The notes beneath the pieces were generated by a model that was not told the origin of the DNA, ran no database searches, and saw nothing but the letters and a program-made list of their open reading frames with translations. Of a DNA stretch of 64,000 nt, positions 9,553 to 19,001 are shown one piece after another. Origin of the DNA: Anaerovorax odorimutans (GTDB lineage Bacteria > Bacillota > Clostridia > Peptostreptococcales > JAAYPU01). The DNA is taken from the NCBI GenBank assembly GCA_016841185.1, contig JAENZQ010000002.1, forward strand, positions 124,001-188,000, read 5' to 3'. A program made the translations under genes and the position numbers. Each line of letters starts with the position of its first letter. Position 1 is the stretch's first letter.

Positions 9553-9879
9553 TCACTTCCCGAATGAATCCATTTGGATTACTTTTTTAAACATATCTTC
9601 GCAAAAGGAATCCTTTATTCTTTCATATTGTTCTTCCAGTAATTTACATGAGGCTTCTGTATCTTTCTGAATTTTTTCGACTTCTTTTAAGCCTTCCGTT
9701 TTGAGATTTTCAATATTATTTAAGCCTTCTTTTCTGGCATTATCAATTATTTCTTCTCTCAATTTTTCTTTCTTTTGTACCAATTCTTTTTGCGCATCTA
9801 TTTTTAGCTGATCTTTCTTTTCTTTTAAATTATAAGCCTTTGAATCGATTTCTATTATTTTTTTCAATATATGCTCCAT
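9553..9879 (-). CDS. V-type ATPase small peripheral-stalk subunit (G/H-like)
   Basis: The 108-aa product (MEHILKKIIEIDSKAYNLKE) is nearly all charged coiled coil, with Lys/Glu heptads at about 15-95. This is as expected for the small partner of subunit E (called G, H or NtpF). The frame is open ten codons further upstream, but AAAGGAGG sits 7 bases before the internal ATG at 9879, so this start is chosen. It is the first gene of the operon. Sequence alone cannot separate it from other coiled-coil proteins; position makes the call. Confidence 0.8.
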   Translation of the reverse strand: MEHILKKIIEIDSKAYNLKEKKDQLKIDAQKELVQKKEKLREEIIDNARKEGLNNIENLKTEGLKEVEKIQKDTEASCKLLEEQYERIKDSFCEDMFKKVIQMDSFGK

Positions 9880-9920
9880 ACAAAAACCTCCTTTCACAGT
9901 ATCAGACATATAATGTTATT

Positions 9921-9926
9921 ATTATA
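9921..9926 (-). promoter_or_regulatory. Probable -10 box of the V-ATPase operon
   Basis: A minus-strand TATAAT lies 42 bases upstream of the first V-ATPase gene. The -35 region 17 bases further upstream is poor (TTTTCT), so the promoter may need an activator or be weak. Confidence 0.4.
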
Positions 9927-9993
9927 CTACACATATCATATTAAGAAAATTAAAATAAGATTAAAAATTCCTTAAAATATAAAGAGAGAAATG

Positions 9994-11589
9994 TTAATTT
10001 TCGAATATTATGTTCCCATCCATCATGGTTAATATTGTTTTTGTTTCTGATAATTCACAATCGTCCACGTTGAAAATATTTTTGTCAAGCACAATGATAT
10101 CAGCCAATTTACCTGTTTCCAATGAACCAAGATCATTTTCTCTGTACATTTGATAAGCCGATCCCATGGTATAGGCTGTCAAAGCTTCTATAAGCGTCAG
10201 TTTTTCATTTGCGTTCAACGATGAGCAAGAACCATCGCCGGGGTTTCTTGTAACGGCACGATATATGCCTTTCATCGGATCAATAACAGCAATGGGACAA
10301 TCTGTTCCAAAAGCTAATGAAGCCCCACTTAACAGCAGAGACTTAAATGCAAAGGCATATTTCAGCCTTTCATCTCCTATTTTTTTCTTAAAAGCCTCAT
10401 AAACACCCCATATATGCGCCGGTTGTACAGAAGGAATAATCCCTATTTCTCCGAATCTTGAAATATCGTCCGGATGAATATTTTCTATGTGTTCAATGGT
10501 ATGCCTTAATTTTTTTCCAGTAATTTTATGTGAATTCTCATACATATTCAATGCCAATCTGACTGCACCGTCTCCGCAAGCATGAAGCCTCACCCGGATA
10601 TCATTTTTACTGAATTGAATAATTTTGTTTCTTGTTTCTTCTTCGTCAAACAATGCATATCCTTTATAATCAGGCTTATCCGAATAGGGTTCCAATAAAA
10701 GCCCTGTATCCGCCATGGCGGTGCCATCCACAAAACCCTTTGCACCGGAAAACTTTAATTTCTCAGAGGAATAATGATTTTTGAGTTCAAGAAGTTTTTC
10801 AATGCTTTCATCTATCCCCGGAGAAAAATGAATCCTTGTACTCAATTTATTATTGTTTTCAAGTTTACGATATTGTCCATATTTGACAAAATCAAAGATC
10901 TGAACATCACTTATGGAGGTTACACCATAACCGGCTATATAACTGCAAGCTTCCTCAATCATTTGTGATTCTTTCTCAGGATTAAATTTAAATGCTTGAT
11001 CAATTACTAATTTGATCGCCGAAGGCTCAAGCAAATGTCCGGTGGGTTCACCATTTTGGTCCTTTGTGATTTCTCCGTCTTCTGGATCCGGCGTATCTTT
11101 GTCAATTTTGCACAGCTCTAATGACCTGCTGTTAACCCATACACTATGCATTTCTTCGTTAAATAGAATAACCGGTGTGTCAGGAAAAAATTTATCTAAA
11201 GATTTTTTAGTAGGTAACCTTTTTTTATCCCAGTAATGATAATTCCAGCCGAATCCAAACAACCATTCTCCTGTTTGATCCTTTGAAAAGTTATAAAGCA
11301 TTTTAACAGCCTCTTCTTCTGATTTTGCCGTTATTACATTTGCCGAAACCGCTCTGAGGGCAGCAAAAATTAGGTGAACATGACTGTCACAAAAACCAGG
11401 CATAATCAATTTATCTTTATATGAATAAATTTTTGTATTTCTCCCTATCCATTTTTCCATTTGTTTTTCCGTGTCTATCGCTACAATTCTATTCTCTTTC
11501 ACTGCTACAAATCCATCTAACAATTTTTCAGTTGCACCTGTAAAAACCGCATTGGATTTTAATATATAATCTGCATTTAGATAATCCAT
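9994..11589 (-). CDS. YtcJ-like amidohydrolase (metal-dependent hydrolase)
   Basis: The 531-aa product belongs to the amidohydrolase superfamily, YtcJ-like branch. It has an N-terminal beta-sandwich, then a TIM barrel with the metal-binding HxH in FCDSHVHLI (about residue 70). Later come HACGDGAVR, TIEHIE, and a terminal aspartate in GTDCPIAVIDPM. It ends with the usual LETGKLADIIVLD stretch. Family members hydrolyse C-N bonds of amides, N-acyl amino acids or cyclic compounds; the substrate cannot be read. No signal peptide. An AAGGAGAAG site precedes the ATG. A paralogue lies at 20240-21967. It ends the peptide-uptake block. Confidence 0.85.
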   Translation of the reverse strand: MDYLNADYILKSNAVFTGATEKLLDGFVAVKENRIVAIDTEKQMEKWIGRNTKIYSYKDKLIMPGFCDSHVHLIFAALRAVSANVITAKSEEEAVKMLYNFSKDQTGEWLFGFGWNYHYWDKKRLPTKKSLDKFFPDTPVILFNEEMHSVWVNSRSLELCKIDKDTPDPEDGEITKDQNGEPTGHLLEPSAIKLVIDQAFKFNPEKESQMIEEACSYIAGYGVTSISDVQIFDFVKYGQYRKLENNNKLSTRIHFSPGIDESIEKLLELKNHYSSEKLKFSGAKGFVDGTAMADTGLLLEPYSDKPDYKGYALFDEEETRNKIIQFSKNDIRVRLHACGDGAVRLALNMYENSHKITGKKLRHTIEHIENIHPDDISRFGEIGIIPSVQPAHIWGVYEAFKKKIGDERLKYAFAFKSLLLSGASLAFGTDCPIAVIDPMKGIYRAVTRNPGDGSCSSLNANEKLTLIEALTAYTMGSAYQMYRENDLGSLETGKLADIIVLDKNIFNVDDCELSETKTILTMMDGNIIFEN

Positions 11590-11713
11590 TATTACTTCTC
11601 CTTAATCATAATTAACCGGATAATCAACGGCGATTTAATGTTTACTATAATGTTATCAAACTCCGGAAAAAAAATAAACCCGAGTGAACCGGATGCAAAA
11701 TTAGGGCTTGCTG

Positions 11714-11742
11714 CTGAATTGCTCGTTTTACGAGCAATTCAG
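11714..11742. terminator. Hairpin downstream of the PepV-like gene
   Basis: A perfect 13-bp stem (CTGAATTGCTCGT / ACGAGCAATTCAG) with a 3-base loop lies just after the PepV-like stop codon. No T run follows on either strand, so it is a structured 3' end or repeat, not a standard terminator. Confidence 0.45.
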
Positions 11743-11768
11743 TTGTTAAGGCTTAAGTAATCCTGTTT

Positions 11769-13184
11769 TTATCTGCATTTTTCTTCAAGAGTTGCGGTTC
11801 TTGCCAGAAAAAGCGTGTAAATCTTTGCTGCCGTTATCAGCGTATCTACTGAAATCCTTTCATTTTCCTGATGCGCAAAATCTTCATGGTTATGATAAAC
11901 CGGACCGAAACAAACTGTATTAGGCATTGCTTTGGCATAGGATGTTCCATAGGCCAGCTGAAATTCATTTTTCTGTCCACTGATTTCTTCATAAACCTCA
12001 CTCATTATCCTGATGAATTTCTTATCTTTATTCACATATAAAGGTTCCAGATAACCCAGCACCTCTGTTCTGAATGAAAATGTTCCCTTGACTTTATCTA
12101 TAGACTCCTGCAGTTGGCTTAAAGTGGTACCATACCGGGTCCTTGCATTAAGGTTTAGTTGCGTCTGTTTTTCCTGTATCCGTATCATAGTCGGCACAAT
12201 AGTCGTGTAATCCATGTATTCTCCATACTCATACGGATCTTCCCGGTAGATGCCAAATTTTTTTCCATAAAAATCGTCCTTCAAATAGTATTGAATAAAC
12301 TGTATGGCCTGTTGTGCATGATCTGGTCTAATCCGATAATTGCATAAAAAGTCATTCATTAAGAGAATAGCATTGATTCCTTTTTCAGGACGCGAACTAT
12401 GGGTTGTTATACCATCTGCGCTGAGAATGTAATTCCCATTTTCTTTTCTTTTGACATGAATATGATGTTTCTGAGCTTCTTGAAGAAAATCCTCCCCCTC
12501 GTCTTTTAGGGCCATTTCAATTTCCGCTTCGGCATGTGAAGGTATACTGTTGACACTGTCACCGCTTACCAGAGATTTAATGATCATTTTACTATTACTT
12601 CTTTCCTCAGAAGTAAAAGTCATGAGAATATCTGCATAACCTTTCTCACGGTTTTCAATGGGAAAGCTCCCATCCGGTGTAAACCCGAAATCCGGAAGCT
12701 TATAATGCTGTGTATAGTTTTCCATATCAGTCCAGTTAACTTCTTCCTGTGTCCCCACGATCAACTGAATTTTTTTCTTCAGGGGCAGGTTCATATCTTT
12801 AAGCGCCTTCATAGCGTACAAAGCAATGACTGCAGGGCCTTTGTCGTCCTCTGCACCTCTTCCCCATATATTCTCTCCGTCATAAACCCCTTCAAAGGGG
12901 TTTGTTTTCCATTTCGCTGTATCCCCTGCATCTACAACATCCACATGAACCAGAATACCTATGGTTTCATCTCCTTGTCCCATCTCTATAACACCTAAAT
13001 CCTCTTTCGGCGTCATAAAGGTTTTAAATCCATAACTTTCTGCCATGGCAATAAAAGTTTTAAGACACTTGGTTACATCTTCGATTCTGTGAGAAACACT
13101 GGGAAAATTGATAATCTTTATGCAGTCATTGATAATGGCTTCTTTACTGCTCTCAACATATTCCAATAAAGATTGTTCATTCAT
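11769..13184 (-). CDS. PepV-like M20 dipeptidase
   Basis: The 471-aa product matches the M20 dipeptidases of the PepV type, zinc enzymes that cleave a broad range of dipeptides in the cytoplasm. Metal and catalytic motifs are visible: LVHVDVVDAGD (first His and Asp), GRGAEDDKGP (bridging Asp), GTQEEVNWTDM (catalytic Glu) and a C-terminal YHNHEDFAHQENERI. The length fits PepV (about 470 aa). An excellent AGGAGGAG site precedes the ATG. It lies 101 bases after the transporter ATPase gene, which suggests that imported peptides are cut by this enzyme. Confidence 0.88.
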   Translation of the reverse strand: MNEQSLLEYVESSKEAIINDCIKIINFPSVSHRIEDVTKCLKTFIAMAESYGFKTFMTPKEDLGVIEMGQGDETIGILVHVDVVDAGDTAKWKTNPFEGVYDGENIWGRGAEDDKGPAVIALYAMKALKDMNLPLKKKIQLIVGTQEEVNWTDMENYTQHYKLPDFGFTPDGSFPIENREKGYADILMTFTSEERSNSKMIIKSLVSGDSVNSIPSHAEAEIEMALKDEGEDFLQEAQKHHIHVKRKENGNYILSADGITTHSSRPEKGINAILLMNDFLCNYRIRPDHAQQAIQFIQYYLKDDFYGKKFGIYREDPYEYGEYMDYTTIVPTMIRIQEKQTQLNLNARTRYGTTLSQLQESIDKVKGTFSFRTEVLGYLEPLYVNKDKKFIRIMSEVYEEISGQKNEFQLAYGTSYAKAMPNTVCFGPVYHNHEDFAHQENERISVDTLITAAKIYTLFLARTATLEEKCR

Positions 13185-13202
13185 AATACTCCTCCTCGTT
13201 TC

Positions 13203-13223
13203 GGGCGCCCCAATGGGCGCCCC
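13203..13223. repeat. Short GGGCGCC palindromic hairpin
   Basis: GGGCGCC and its complement flank a CCAAT-type centre between the transporter ATPase and PepV-like genes. It is GC-rich compared with its surroundings and could fold on either strand. No T run follows. It may reduce read-through or be a remnant of a short repeat. Confidence 0.5.
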
Positions 13224-13285
13224 TACTTGGTTAAAATTTAAGTATTATTGCCTTTCGATAATAACTTCTACCTTTACTTTTACCT

Positions 13286-14320
13286 TTATTTATTATCTTT
13301 ATATCTTTCCTGTTCGTCTAAACTTCTACCCCTCTCTCCAATCCTGTGGCAGGCCGCAAAGTGTCCTGGAGCAACTTCTGTTAATTCCGGTTCTTCCCGG
13401 CAGCATTTTTCAAAAACCTTTGGACACCTTGGATGAAACCGGCAGCCTTCCGGTAAATGTATGGGGTCCGGGGTCTCCCCATGCAATATGATGCGTTCCT
13501 TCTCTTTATTAACTGCAGGAACCGGCATAACACTGATGAGGCTTTGGGAATACGGATGAAGACATTCATGTATGATGGTATCGGCTCTCCCCATCTCCAT
13601 TATTTTCCCTAAGTATAGGATCGCAATCCTGTCGGATATGACCCAGGCCAATGACAGATCATGAGTGATAAATAGGTAAGAAATACCTTTTCTATCTCTT
13701 AGAGCCATCATCAAGTTGAGGATTCCGATTCGAATGGAAACGTCCAGCATGGATACAGGCTCATCTGCCACAATAAACTCAGGATCCAGTACAATTGCCC
13801 CGGCAATAGCAACCCGCTGTCGTTGTCCGCCGCTGAGTTCATGGGGATATCGGTACAAGAAATCTTCAGCCGGAGTCAAGCCTGCCATTTCCAGAGCATT
13901 AACGACCTTTTGCATCTTTTCCTTTTCATTTTTTATCAAGCCGTTGACTTGCAAAGGCTCCGCAACAATATCCAGAATAATGTCTTTCGGATTTAAAGAT
14001 TGATAAGGGTCTTGAAAGATCATCTGTGCTTTCTGCCTGAATTTTTTCTTTTCCGCTTTGCTTTTATGCTTTAAGCTATCCCCTAAAAATACGATGTCTC
14101 CCTGGGTTGCCGGGATTAAATCTAAAATAGTCTTCCCTATGGTAGTCTTCCCGCTTCCGCTTTCTCCTACAAGAGAAAAAATTTCTCCTTTACCAATAGT
14201 CAGGTCTATACCATCTACAGCTTTTACCTGAAGTTTTTCTTTGGATAGCATATCATCGATAAAGCCTCTTTTGATGTCAAAATATACTTTCAGGTCTTTA
14301 ACTTCCATAACTTGGCTCAT
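13286..14320 (-). CDS. Peptide ABC transporter ATPase (OppF/DppF type)
   Basis: The 344-aa product is an ABC ATPase of the oligopeptide/dipeptide class. It has Walker A GESGSGKTT at about 53-61, signature LSGGQRQRVAIAGA, Walker B FIVADEPVSMLD and the H-loop FITHDLS. It also has the C-terminal Opp/Dpp extension with a Cys-rich motif (GCRFHPRCP...C) that in some relatives binds an Fe-S cluster. Its ATG overlaps the stop of the preceding ATPase gene (ATGA). It powers peptide import together with the partner ATPase and two permeases. Confidence 0.92.
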   Translation of the reverse strand: MSQVMEVKDLKVYFDIKRGFIDDMLSKEKLQVKAVDGIDLTIGKGEIFSLVGESGSGKTTIGKTILDLIPATQGDIVFLGDSLKHKSKAEKKKFRQKAQMIFQDPYQSLNPKDIILDIVAEPLQVNGLIKNEKEKMQKVVNALEMAGLTPAEDFLYRYPHELSGGQRQRVAIAGAIVLDPEFIVADEPVSMLDVSIRIGILNLMMALRDRKGISYLFITHDLSLAWVISDRIAILYLGKIMEMGRADTIIHECLHPYSQSLISVMPVPAVNKEKERIILHGETPDPIHLPEGCRFHPRCPKVFEKCCREEPELTEVAPGHFAACHRIGERGRSLDEQERYKDNK

Positions 14321-15279
14321 TTAAAAACACCTCCGTAATGACAGGCTGCAAAATGCCGATGGCCCACTTCAGCAAGCATCGGTTCTTTTGTTTTGCACCT
14401 TTCGTCGGCGAACTCACACCGTGGATGAAAACGGCATCCTGAAGGTGGTTCCAATAAGTTGGGCGGATTACCCGGAATAGAATCCGATAATTTTCTTTCT
14501 CCATAGATATTGGGAAAAGCATTCATCAACTTATAGGTATATGGATGCTGATGATTTTCAAAAATATCTTCCACTTTTCCTTTTTCAACAATTTTTCCTG
14601 CATACATGACAGCAACATCATCACAGATTTCCCCCAGAACAGACAGATCATGTGTAATAAGGATCAGGCCCATGTTGATTTCATTTTTCAGCTTTTCCAA
14701 CAGATTCAGTATCTGTGCCTGAACCATTACATCCAGAGCTGTTGTAGGTTCATCACCAATAATAATTTTAGGATTACAAGCCAGTGCCATGGCGATCATG
14801 GCCCGCTGCTTCATTCCGCCGCTGAATTCGTGAGGGTACTGATTAACTCGTTCTTCATCGATCTCAACCAGTTTAAACAGTTCCTTTGTTCTGATCATAG
14901 CCTGCTCATAAGTAAGTTTATCATGAAGCATAAGCACCTCCGCTATCTGCAATCCTACCTTCATAACAGGGTTCAAAGCATTCATGGCACCTTGAAAAAC
15001 AATGGATACTTCTTTCCATCTCTTCTTTCTCAACTTGCCCGCACTTAGGCCCATGAGATCCTCCCCTTCCAAGAGGACTTCTCCCCCTACGATCCTACCT
15101 TCAGGAGGCAGCAGATTGGCAATGGACAAAGCGGTGGTCGTTTTTCCGCATCCGGATTCTCCAACCAGACCCAATACTTTTCCATAACTTAGTGAGCAGC
15201 TGACATCATCAACTGCTTTGACCATTCCTTTTTGAGTTTTAAAATATGTTTTAAGATTTCTGACTTCTAATAGTTCCAT
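14317..15279 (-). CDS. Peptide ABC transporter ATPase (OppD/DppD type)
   Basis: The 320-aa product is the partner ATPase. It has Walker A GESGCGKTT, signature FSGGMKQRAMIAMA, Walker B IIIGDEPTTALD and H-loop LITHDLSVLGE. The C-terminal Opp/Dpp segment contains GCRFHPRCEFADERC. It lies 4 bases after the DppC-type permease with an AGGGGAG ribosome site, and overlaps the next ATPase gene by 4 bases. The two ATPases probably form a heterodimer, as in Opp and Dpp systems. Confidence 0.92.
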   Translation of the reverse strand: MELLEVRNLKTYFKTQKGMVKAVDDVSCSLSYGKVLGLVGESGCGKTTTALSIANLLPPEGRIVGGEVLLEGEDLMGLSAGKLRKKRWKEVSIVFQGAMNALNPVMKVGLQIAEVLMLHDKLTYEQAMIRTKELFKLVEIDEERVNQYPHEFSGGMKQRAMIAMALACNPKIIIGDEPTTALDVMVQAQILNLLEKLKNEINMGLILITHDLSVLGEICDDVAVMYAGKIVEKGKVEDIFENHQHPYTYKLMNAFPNIYGERKLSDSIPGNPPNLLEPPSGCRFHPRCEFADERCKTKEPMLAEVGHRHFAACHYGGVFK

Positions 15280-15283
15280 CTTT

Positions 15284-16162
15284 CTATCTCCCCTTAAGTT
15301 TTGGATTCAGTATTTCATCAAAGGCATATCCCAAAAAAGTAAAGGATAATACCACCAGAACAACAGCTAACCCGGGGGGAATAAAAAACCAATATGCACC
15401 GATGCTTGCTGCACCGGATTCAAAGGCATAATGCAGCATCATTCCCCAACTTGGCCGTGTCGGATCGCCCATCCCCAAAAAGCTTAAAGTGGTTTCTGAA
15501 AGTATCGCAACAGCAGAAACTAAAATGGTATTGGCAAAAACCAATGGAAATACATTGGGTAAAATATGCTTTACCATGATATGTTTTCCATCTGAGCCAA
15601 TGGCAACGGCTCTTTCAATAAAAGGCCTTTCTTTTATTGATAATGTCTGTGCCCGGACTACTCTCGTAGTACCTGCCCAGCCGGTCAGCCCGATCACTAA
15701 AATAATATTCCAGACGCTGGTCCCTAAAATAGCAGCCAATACCAGCATTAAAGGCAACCAGGGTATTACCAGAAAAAAATCTGTAAACCGCATGATCAAA
15801 GCCCCAAGCTTATTGTCATAATAGCCTGCAAGTATCCCTAAAACAGTTCCAACCACCATTGAAATCAATGTGGCCAGGACACCGATCAAAAGAGACACTC
15901 TTGCTCCGGAAATCAAACTTCCCAAAACATCTCTTCCCATGTCGTCCGTACCCAGAGGGTGTTCTGAACTGGGAGGATTCATGACTTCTCCGCCCGAGCC
16001 AAAGACCTGAGGGTCATAAGGATATATAATAGGTCCGAAAACAGCTAAAAGCAGAAAAAAAACCAAAATGACGGCACCGATCATGCCCATTTTACTGCTT
16101 TTAAGGCTTTTCAGAAATTGTACCAGCTTCCTGTTTCTTATCTCAGATCTGATATCACTCAA
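15284..16162 (-). CDS. Peptide ABC transporter permease (OppC/DppC type)
   Basis: The 292-aa product is a permease of the OppC class. It has an N-terminal cytoplasmic tail and a first helix at about 25-45. An extracellular HPLGTDDMGRDVLGSLISGARVS stretch is typical of OppC/DppC, and the cytoplasmic EAA loop (ERAVAIGSDGKHIMVKHILPN) contacts the ATPase. Six helices are expected. The start is a TTG codon at good distance from AGGAGGGG. It is 18 bases downstream of the DppB-type gene. Confidence 0.92.
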   Translation of the reverse strand: MSDIRSEIRNRKLVQFLKSLKSSKMGMIGAVILVFFLLLAVFGPIIYPYDPQVFGSGGEVMNPPSSEHPLGTDDMGRDVLGSLISGARVSLLIGVLATLISMVVGTVLGILAGYYDNKLGALIMRFTDFFLVIPWLPLMLVLAAILGTSVWNIILVIGLTGWAGTTRVVRAQTLSIKERPFIERAVAIGSDGKHIMVKHILPNVFPLVFANTILVSAVAILSETTLSFLGMGDPTRPSWGMMLHYAFESGAASIGAYWFFIPPGLAVVLVVLSFTFLGYAFDEILNPKLKGR

Positions 16163-16180
16163 ATTCGACCCCTCCTAACA

Positions 16181-17149
16181 TCACTGTTTTACTCTTGGAT
16201 CCAGATAGCCATAAGTTAAATCTGCCAACAGGTTGGCAATGATCACACAAACAGTAATCATTAAAAAAATGCCCTGAAGCAATGGATAATCCCTTGCCGT
16301 CAGTGCATCATACATCAGCCTTCCGATACCCGGCCAGGAAAAAATGGTTTCCACCTGAATGGCACCGCCGATAACAAGGCCAAGGTTCATTGCAATAATT
16401 GTGATCATAGGCAGCGTGGCATTAGGCACGGCATGTTTCTTAATCACATAGTCCTCTTTGAATCCTTTTGCATAAGCAGTGGTGATATAATCTTCCGTCA
16501 AAACATCTATCAGAGTATTACGCATGAGCAAAGCATATTCGCCGATTAAAACCAGGCTCATGGTCAGCGTCGGCAGTATCAGATGCCTGATACCGTCTGC
16601 AAGCATGGCGAATGTCGAACTATAAGTCTGCCCCGGTGTCAACAGGCCGGTGGTGGGTAAAAGATGAAGGGATACACTGAAAATAGAAACCAAAATAATA
16701 CCCAACCAGAAAGTAGGCATTGCATAAGTAATCAATGAAAAACTCAACGATGCCACGTCCACTGATTTTCCTCTTCTTACTGCAGCCATAATTCCCATGA
16801 TGATTCCTGAAATAATGGCCAATACTTCTGCAAGTCCTACCATAAGAATAGTAGGCAGTAATCGGGTACCAATCACTTCATATACAGGCTTTTTGTATAA
16901 AAAAGACATGCCTAAATCTCCCTGAAACAAATGTTTAATATAGATCCAAAACTGCAGATACCATGGGTCATTGAGTCCATATAAAGCCTTCAGCCTTTCT
17001 ACTGCTTCCGGTGTCGCTTTTGGATTTCTCATAACGGATTGAAGAGGATCTCCGGGCATGATTCTGAAAAGGAAATAATTAAATATTAATATTGCTGCAA
17101 TGGTCAACAGTGCCTGTAAAACCTTTTTTATTACATAACTTCTTTTCAT
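16181..17149 (-). CDS. Peptide ABC transporter permease (OppB/DppB type)
   Basis: The 322-aa product (MKRSYVIKKVLQALLTIAAI) is the OppB-class permease. It has an N-terminal helix, then a conserved RIMPGDPLQ stretch. A large external loop with LYGLNDPWYLQFWIYIKHL follows, along with the EAA loop (YAKGFKEDYVIKKHAVPNATLPM). The frame is open seven codons further, but GGAGGAAGCC is correctly placed for the internal ATG at 17149. Separated from the binding-protein gene by a short hairpin. It forms the channel with the C-type permease. Confidence 0.92.
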   Translation of the reverse strand: MKRSYVIKKVLQALLTIAAILIFNYFLFRIMPGDPLQSVMRNPKATPEAVERLKALYGLNDPWYLQFWIYIKHLFQGDLGMSFLYKKPVYEVIGTRLLPTILMVGLAEVLAIISGIIMGIMAAVRRGKSVDVASLSFSLITYAMPTFWLGIILVSIFSVSLHLLPTTGLLTPGQTYSSTFAMLADGIRHLILPTLTMSLVLIGEYALLMRNTLIDVLTEDYITTAYAKGFKEDYVIKKHAVPNATLPMITIIAMNLGLVIGGAIQVETIFSWPGIGRLMYDALTARDYPLLQGIFLMITVCVIIANLLADLTYGYLDPRVKQ

Positions 17150-17197
17150 GGCTTCCTCCGAACAGATCATAAGATTCTATTACCGCTAATCCTTTTA

Positions 17198-17221
17198 AGA
17201 GCATGGGAGACCCCATGCTCT
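17198..17221 (-). terminator. Stem-loop between binding protein and permease genes
   Basis: A perfect 10-bp stem (AGAGCATGGG / CCCATGCTCT) with a 4-base loop and no T run. Stem-loops at this place in ABC operons commonly protect the 3' end of the binding-protein mRNA or cut read-through, giving more binding protein than permease. That role is inferred here. Confidence 0.6.
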
Positions 17222-17228
17222 ATCATCT

Positions 17229-18983
17229 TTATTCTTCCTCAGTTTTACGTTTTTTTCTTGCCCAAAAAACAGCTGCAATTCCTATAATGACTACAGCACC
17301 TATCATCATACCCATACTTGATGATGTCCCGGTTTCTGTTGCTTCTGAAGCAACAGAAATCGCTGCTGCCGGCTGAACATTCATATAATTATGTATGGTA
17401 GCGCCCAAGAAATATGGACCTCCTTCAGGAACCTGTTTCCATCCGGTACATCTATCCGTTCTCACTGCCTGAAGGGAAACTTCATAGGTTAAAATGATAT
17501 AAGGTACATCTTCATAGAGAATCCTCTGCATTTCCCATACAACATCTCTTCTACTTTCCTCATCCATGATGGCCTGCTGTTCATCCAGAAGCAGGTCATA
17601 AACCGGATTGGAATAGAAACAATCGCTCATGTTTCCAATTTCCTTCGTCGACATAACCGCTAAAATTGTTGTTGGATCTACATCAGCACCCCAGCCCCAT
17701 ATAAACAGGTCATGCTCGCCTGCGACGGTCTTATCCAGCAGCATGGATTCATCAACGGTTTCAACGACCAGTTCAATGCCTGCATCCTTTACCATACCGG
17801 CTATCATCTGCCCTGCCTTGACTTCTTCTGTATTATCTGCAATCAAGGAAAAGGTAAAGCTCAGTCTATTTCCCTGGCTGTCCTCACGGATACCGTCTCC
17901 GTCGGTATCTTCATAACCGGCTGCCGTCAGTATTTCTTTTGCTTTTTCGATATCATAAGTCCTCAGTTCTTCTGCAGAAGGTTCATAATGAAAATAGTCT
18001 CCCGGATCTATAACCGTAGTACCAAAAACACCTTCTCCTGAATAAGCTACATCTATGATCTGCTGTTTATCAATAGCCCACTCAATGGCCTGCCGTATGC
18101 TTTTATCCAGTAACAGTTTATTTCCTTTTGACGCCGGATCATCCCAGCAATTAAAGCCAATCTCCGTATAGCCTTTTACAACACCGGAAATTACCTGAAT
18201 ATTTTCCTCAGCCTCTAAAGACTGTTTCTGAGTAGGGCTAAGATTGGTGGCTACATCTATTTCACCAAGCTTGATAGCCTGAGCCATGGTGTCTTTGCTG
18301 GCAAAGAATACGTAGACCACTTCATCTATATGGGGACGGCCCCCGAAATAGTCGTCATTTGCCTCAATCTTGAGGAACTCTCCCTGTTTATACTCTGCAA
18401 ATTTGAAAGGGCCGCTTCCTACAGGATTTTCATCCGGCCATGTTTCCAGTTCATCCAAAGGGACATTTCCCCAGATATGTTTGGGTACAATGGGCGTATA
18501 TGCCATGAGCATATTGGCTTTTGGTTCTTCCGTATGTATTACGACCGTATAGTCATCCGGACATTCAATGGATGTAATACCGGCCAAAAGAGAAGCATAC
18601 ATGCCCAGTCCTGTTTCAGAAAAGGTGCCCAGAGCAAACTTCACATCCTCCGATGTTAAAGGTTCTCCATCATGGAATTTGACATCCTGCCTCAAATGGA
18701 ATGTCCATTCCAACTGATCTTCGCTGAGTTCCCAACTTTCGGCCAAGTTCGGTATGGGTTTCAGGTTTTCATCAAATTTTACCAACGGATCATAAATCAC
18801 AGAAAAAAACTCTGCCCCTGTAACCAACCAGGATTCAAATGGGTTCAAACTGTCTATTTCCTGTGTCATGCCTATTCTCATGGTATAAATCTCTTCATTT
18901 GTTTCAGCGGCATATACATTTAAAGAAAGGATCAAAAGTAAAATAAGCGTAAAAGAAATGATTTTTTTTAATTTGCATCTCAT
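17229..18983 (-). CDS. Peptide-binding protein (SBP family 5) with C-terminal membrane anchor
   Basis: The 584-aa product is an extracellular solute-binding protein of family 5 (Opp/Dpp type). It has a signal peptide at about 1-25 ending VYAA, RIGMTQEIDSLNPFES near the N-terminus, and the family block LTSEDVKFALGTF followed by NPVGSGPFKFAEYKQGEF. Unusually there is no lipobox cysteine. Instead the protein ends with a Ser/Thr-rich linker, a helix at about 555-575 (MMIGAVVIIGIAAVFWA) and a basic RKKRKTEEE tail. It therefore seems held at the membrane by its C-terminus. First gene of the transporter operon, with a clear promoter. Confidence 0.92.
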   Translation of the reverse strand: MRCKLKKIISFTLILLLILSLNVYAAETNEEIYTMRIGMTQEIDSLNPFESWLVTGAEFFSVIYDPLVKFDENLKPIPNLAESWELSEDQLEWTFHLRQDVKFHDGEPLTSEDVKFALGTFSETGLGMYASLLAGITSIECPDDYTVVIHTEEPKANMLMAYTPIVPKHIWGNVPLDELETWPDENPVGSGPFKFAEYKQGEFLKIEANDDYFGGRPHIDEVVYVFFASKDTMAQAIKLGEIDVATNLSPTQKQSLEAEENIQVISGVVKGYTEIGFNCWDDPASKGNKLLLDKSIRQAIEWAIDKQQIIDVAYSGEGVFGTTVIDPGDYFHYEPSAEELRTYDIEKAKEILTAAGYEDTDGDGIREDSQGNRLSFTFSLIADNTEEVKAGQMIAGMVKDAGIELVVETVDESMLLDKTVAGEHDLFIWGWGADVDPTTILAVMSTKEIGNMSDCFYSNPVYDLLLDEQQAIMDEESRRDVVWEMQRILYEDVPYIILTYEVSLQAVRTDRCTGWKQVPEGGPYFLGATIHNYMNVQPAAAISVASEATETGTSSSMGMMIGAVVIIGIAAVFWARKKRKTEEE

Positions 18984-19001
18984 TGCAAATTACCTCCACA
19001 T

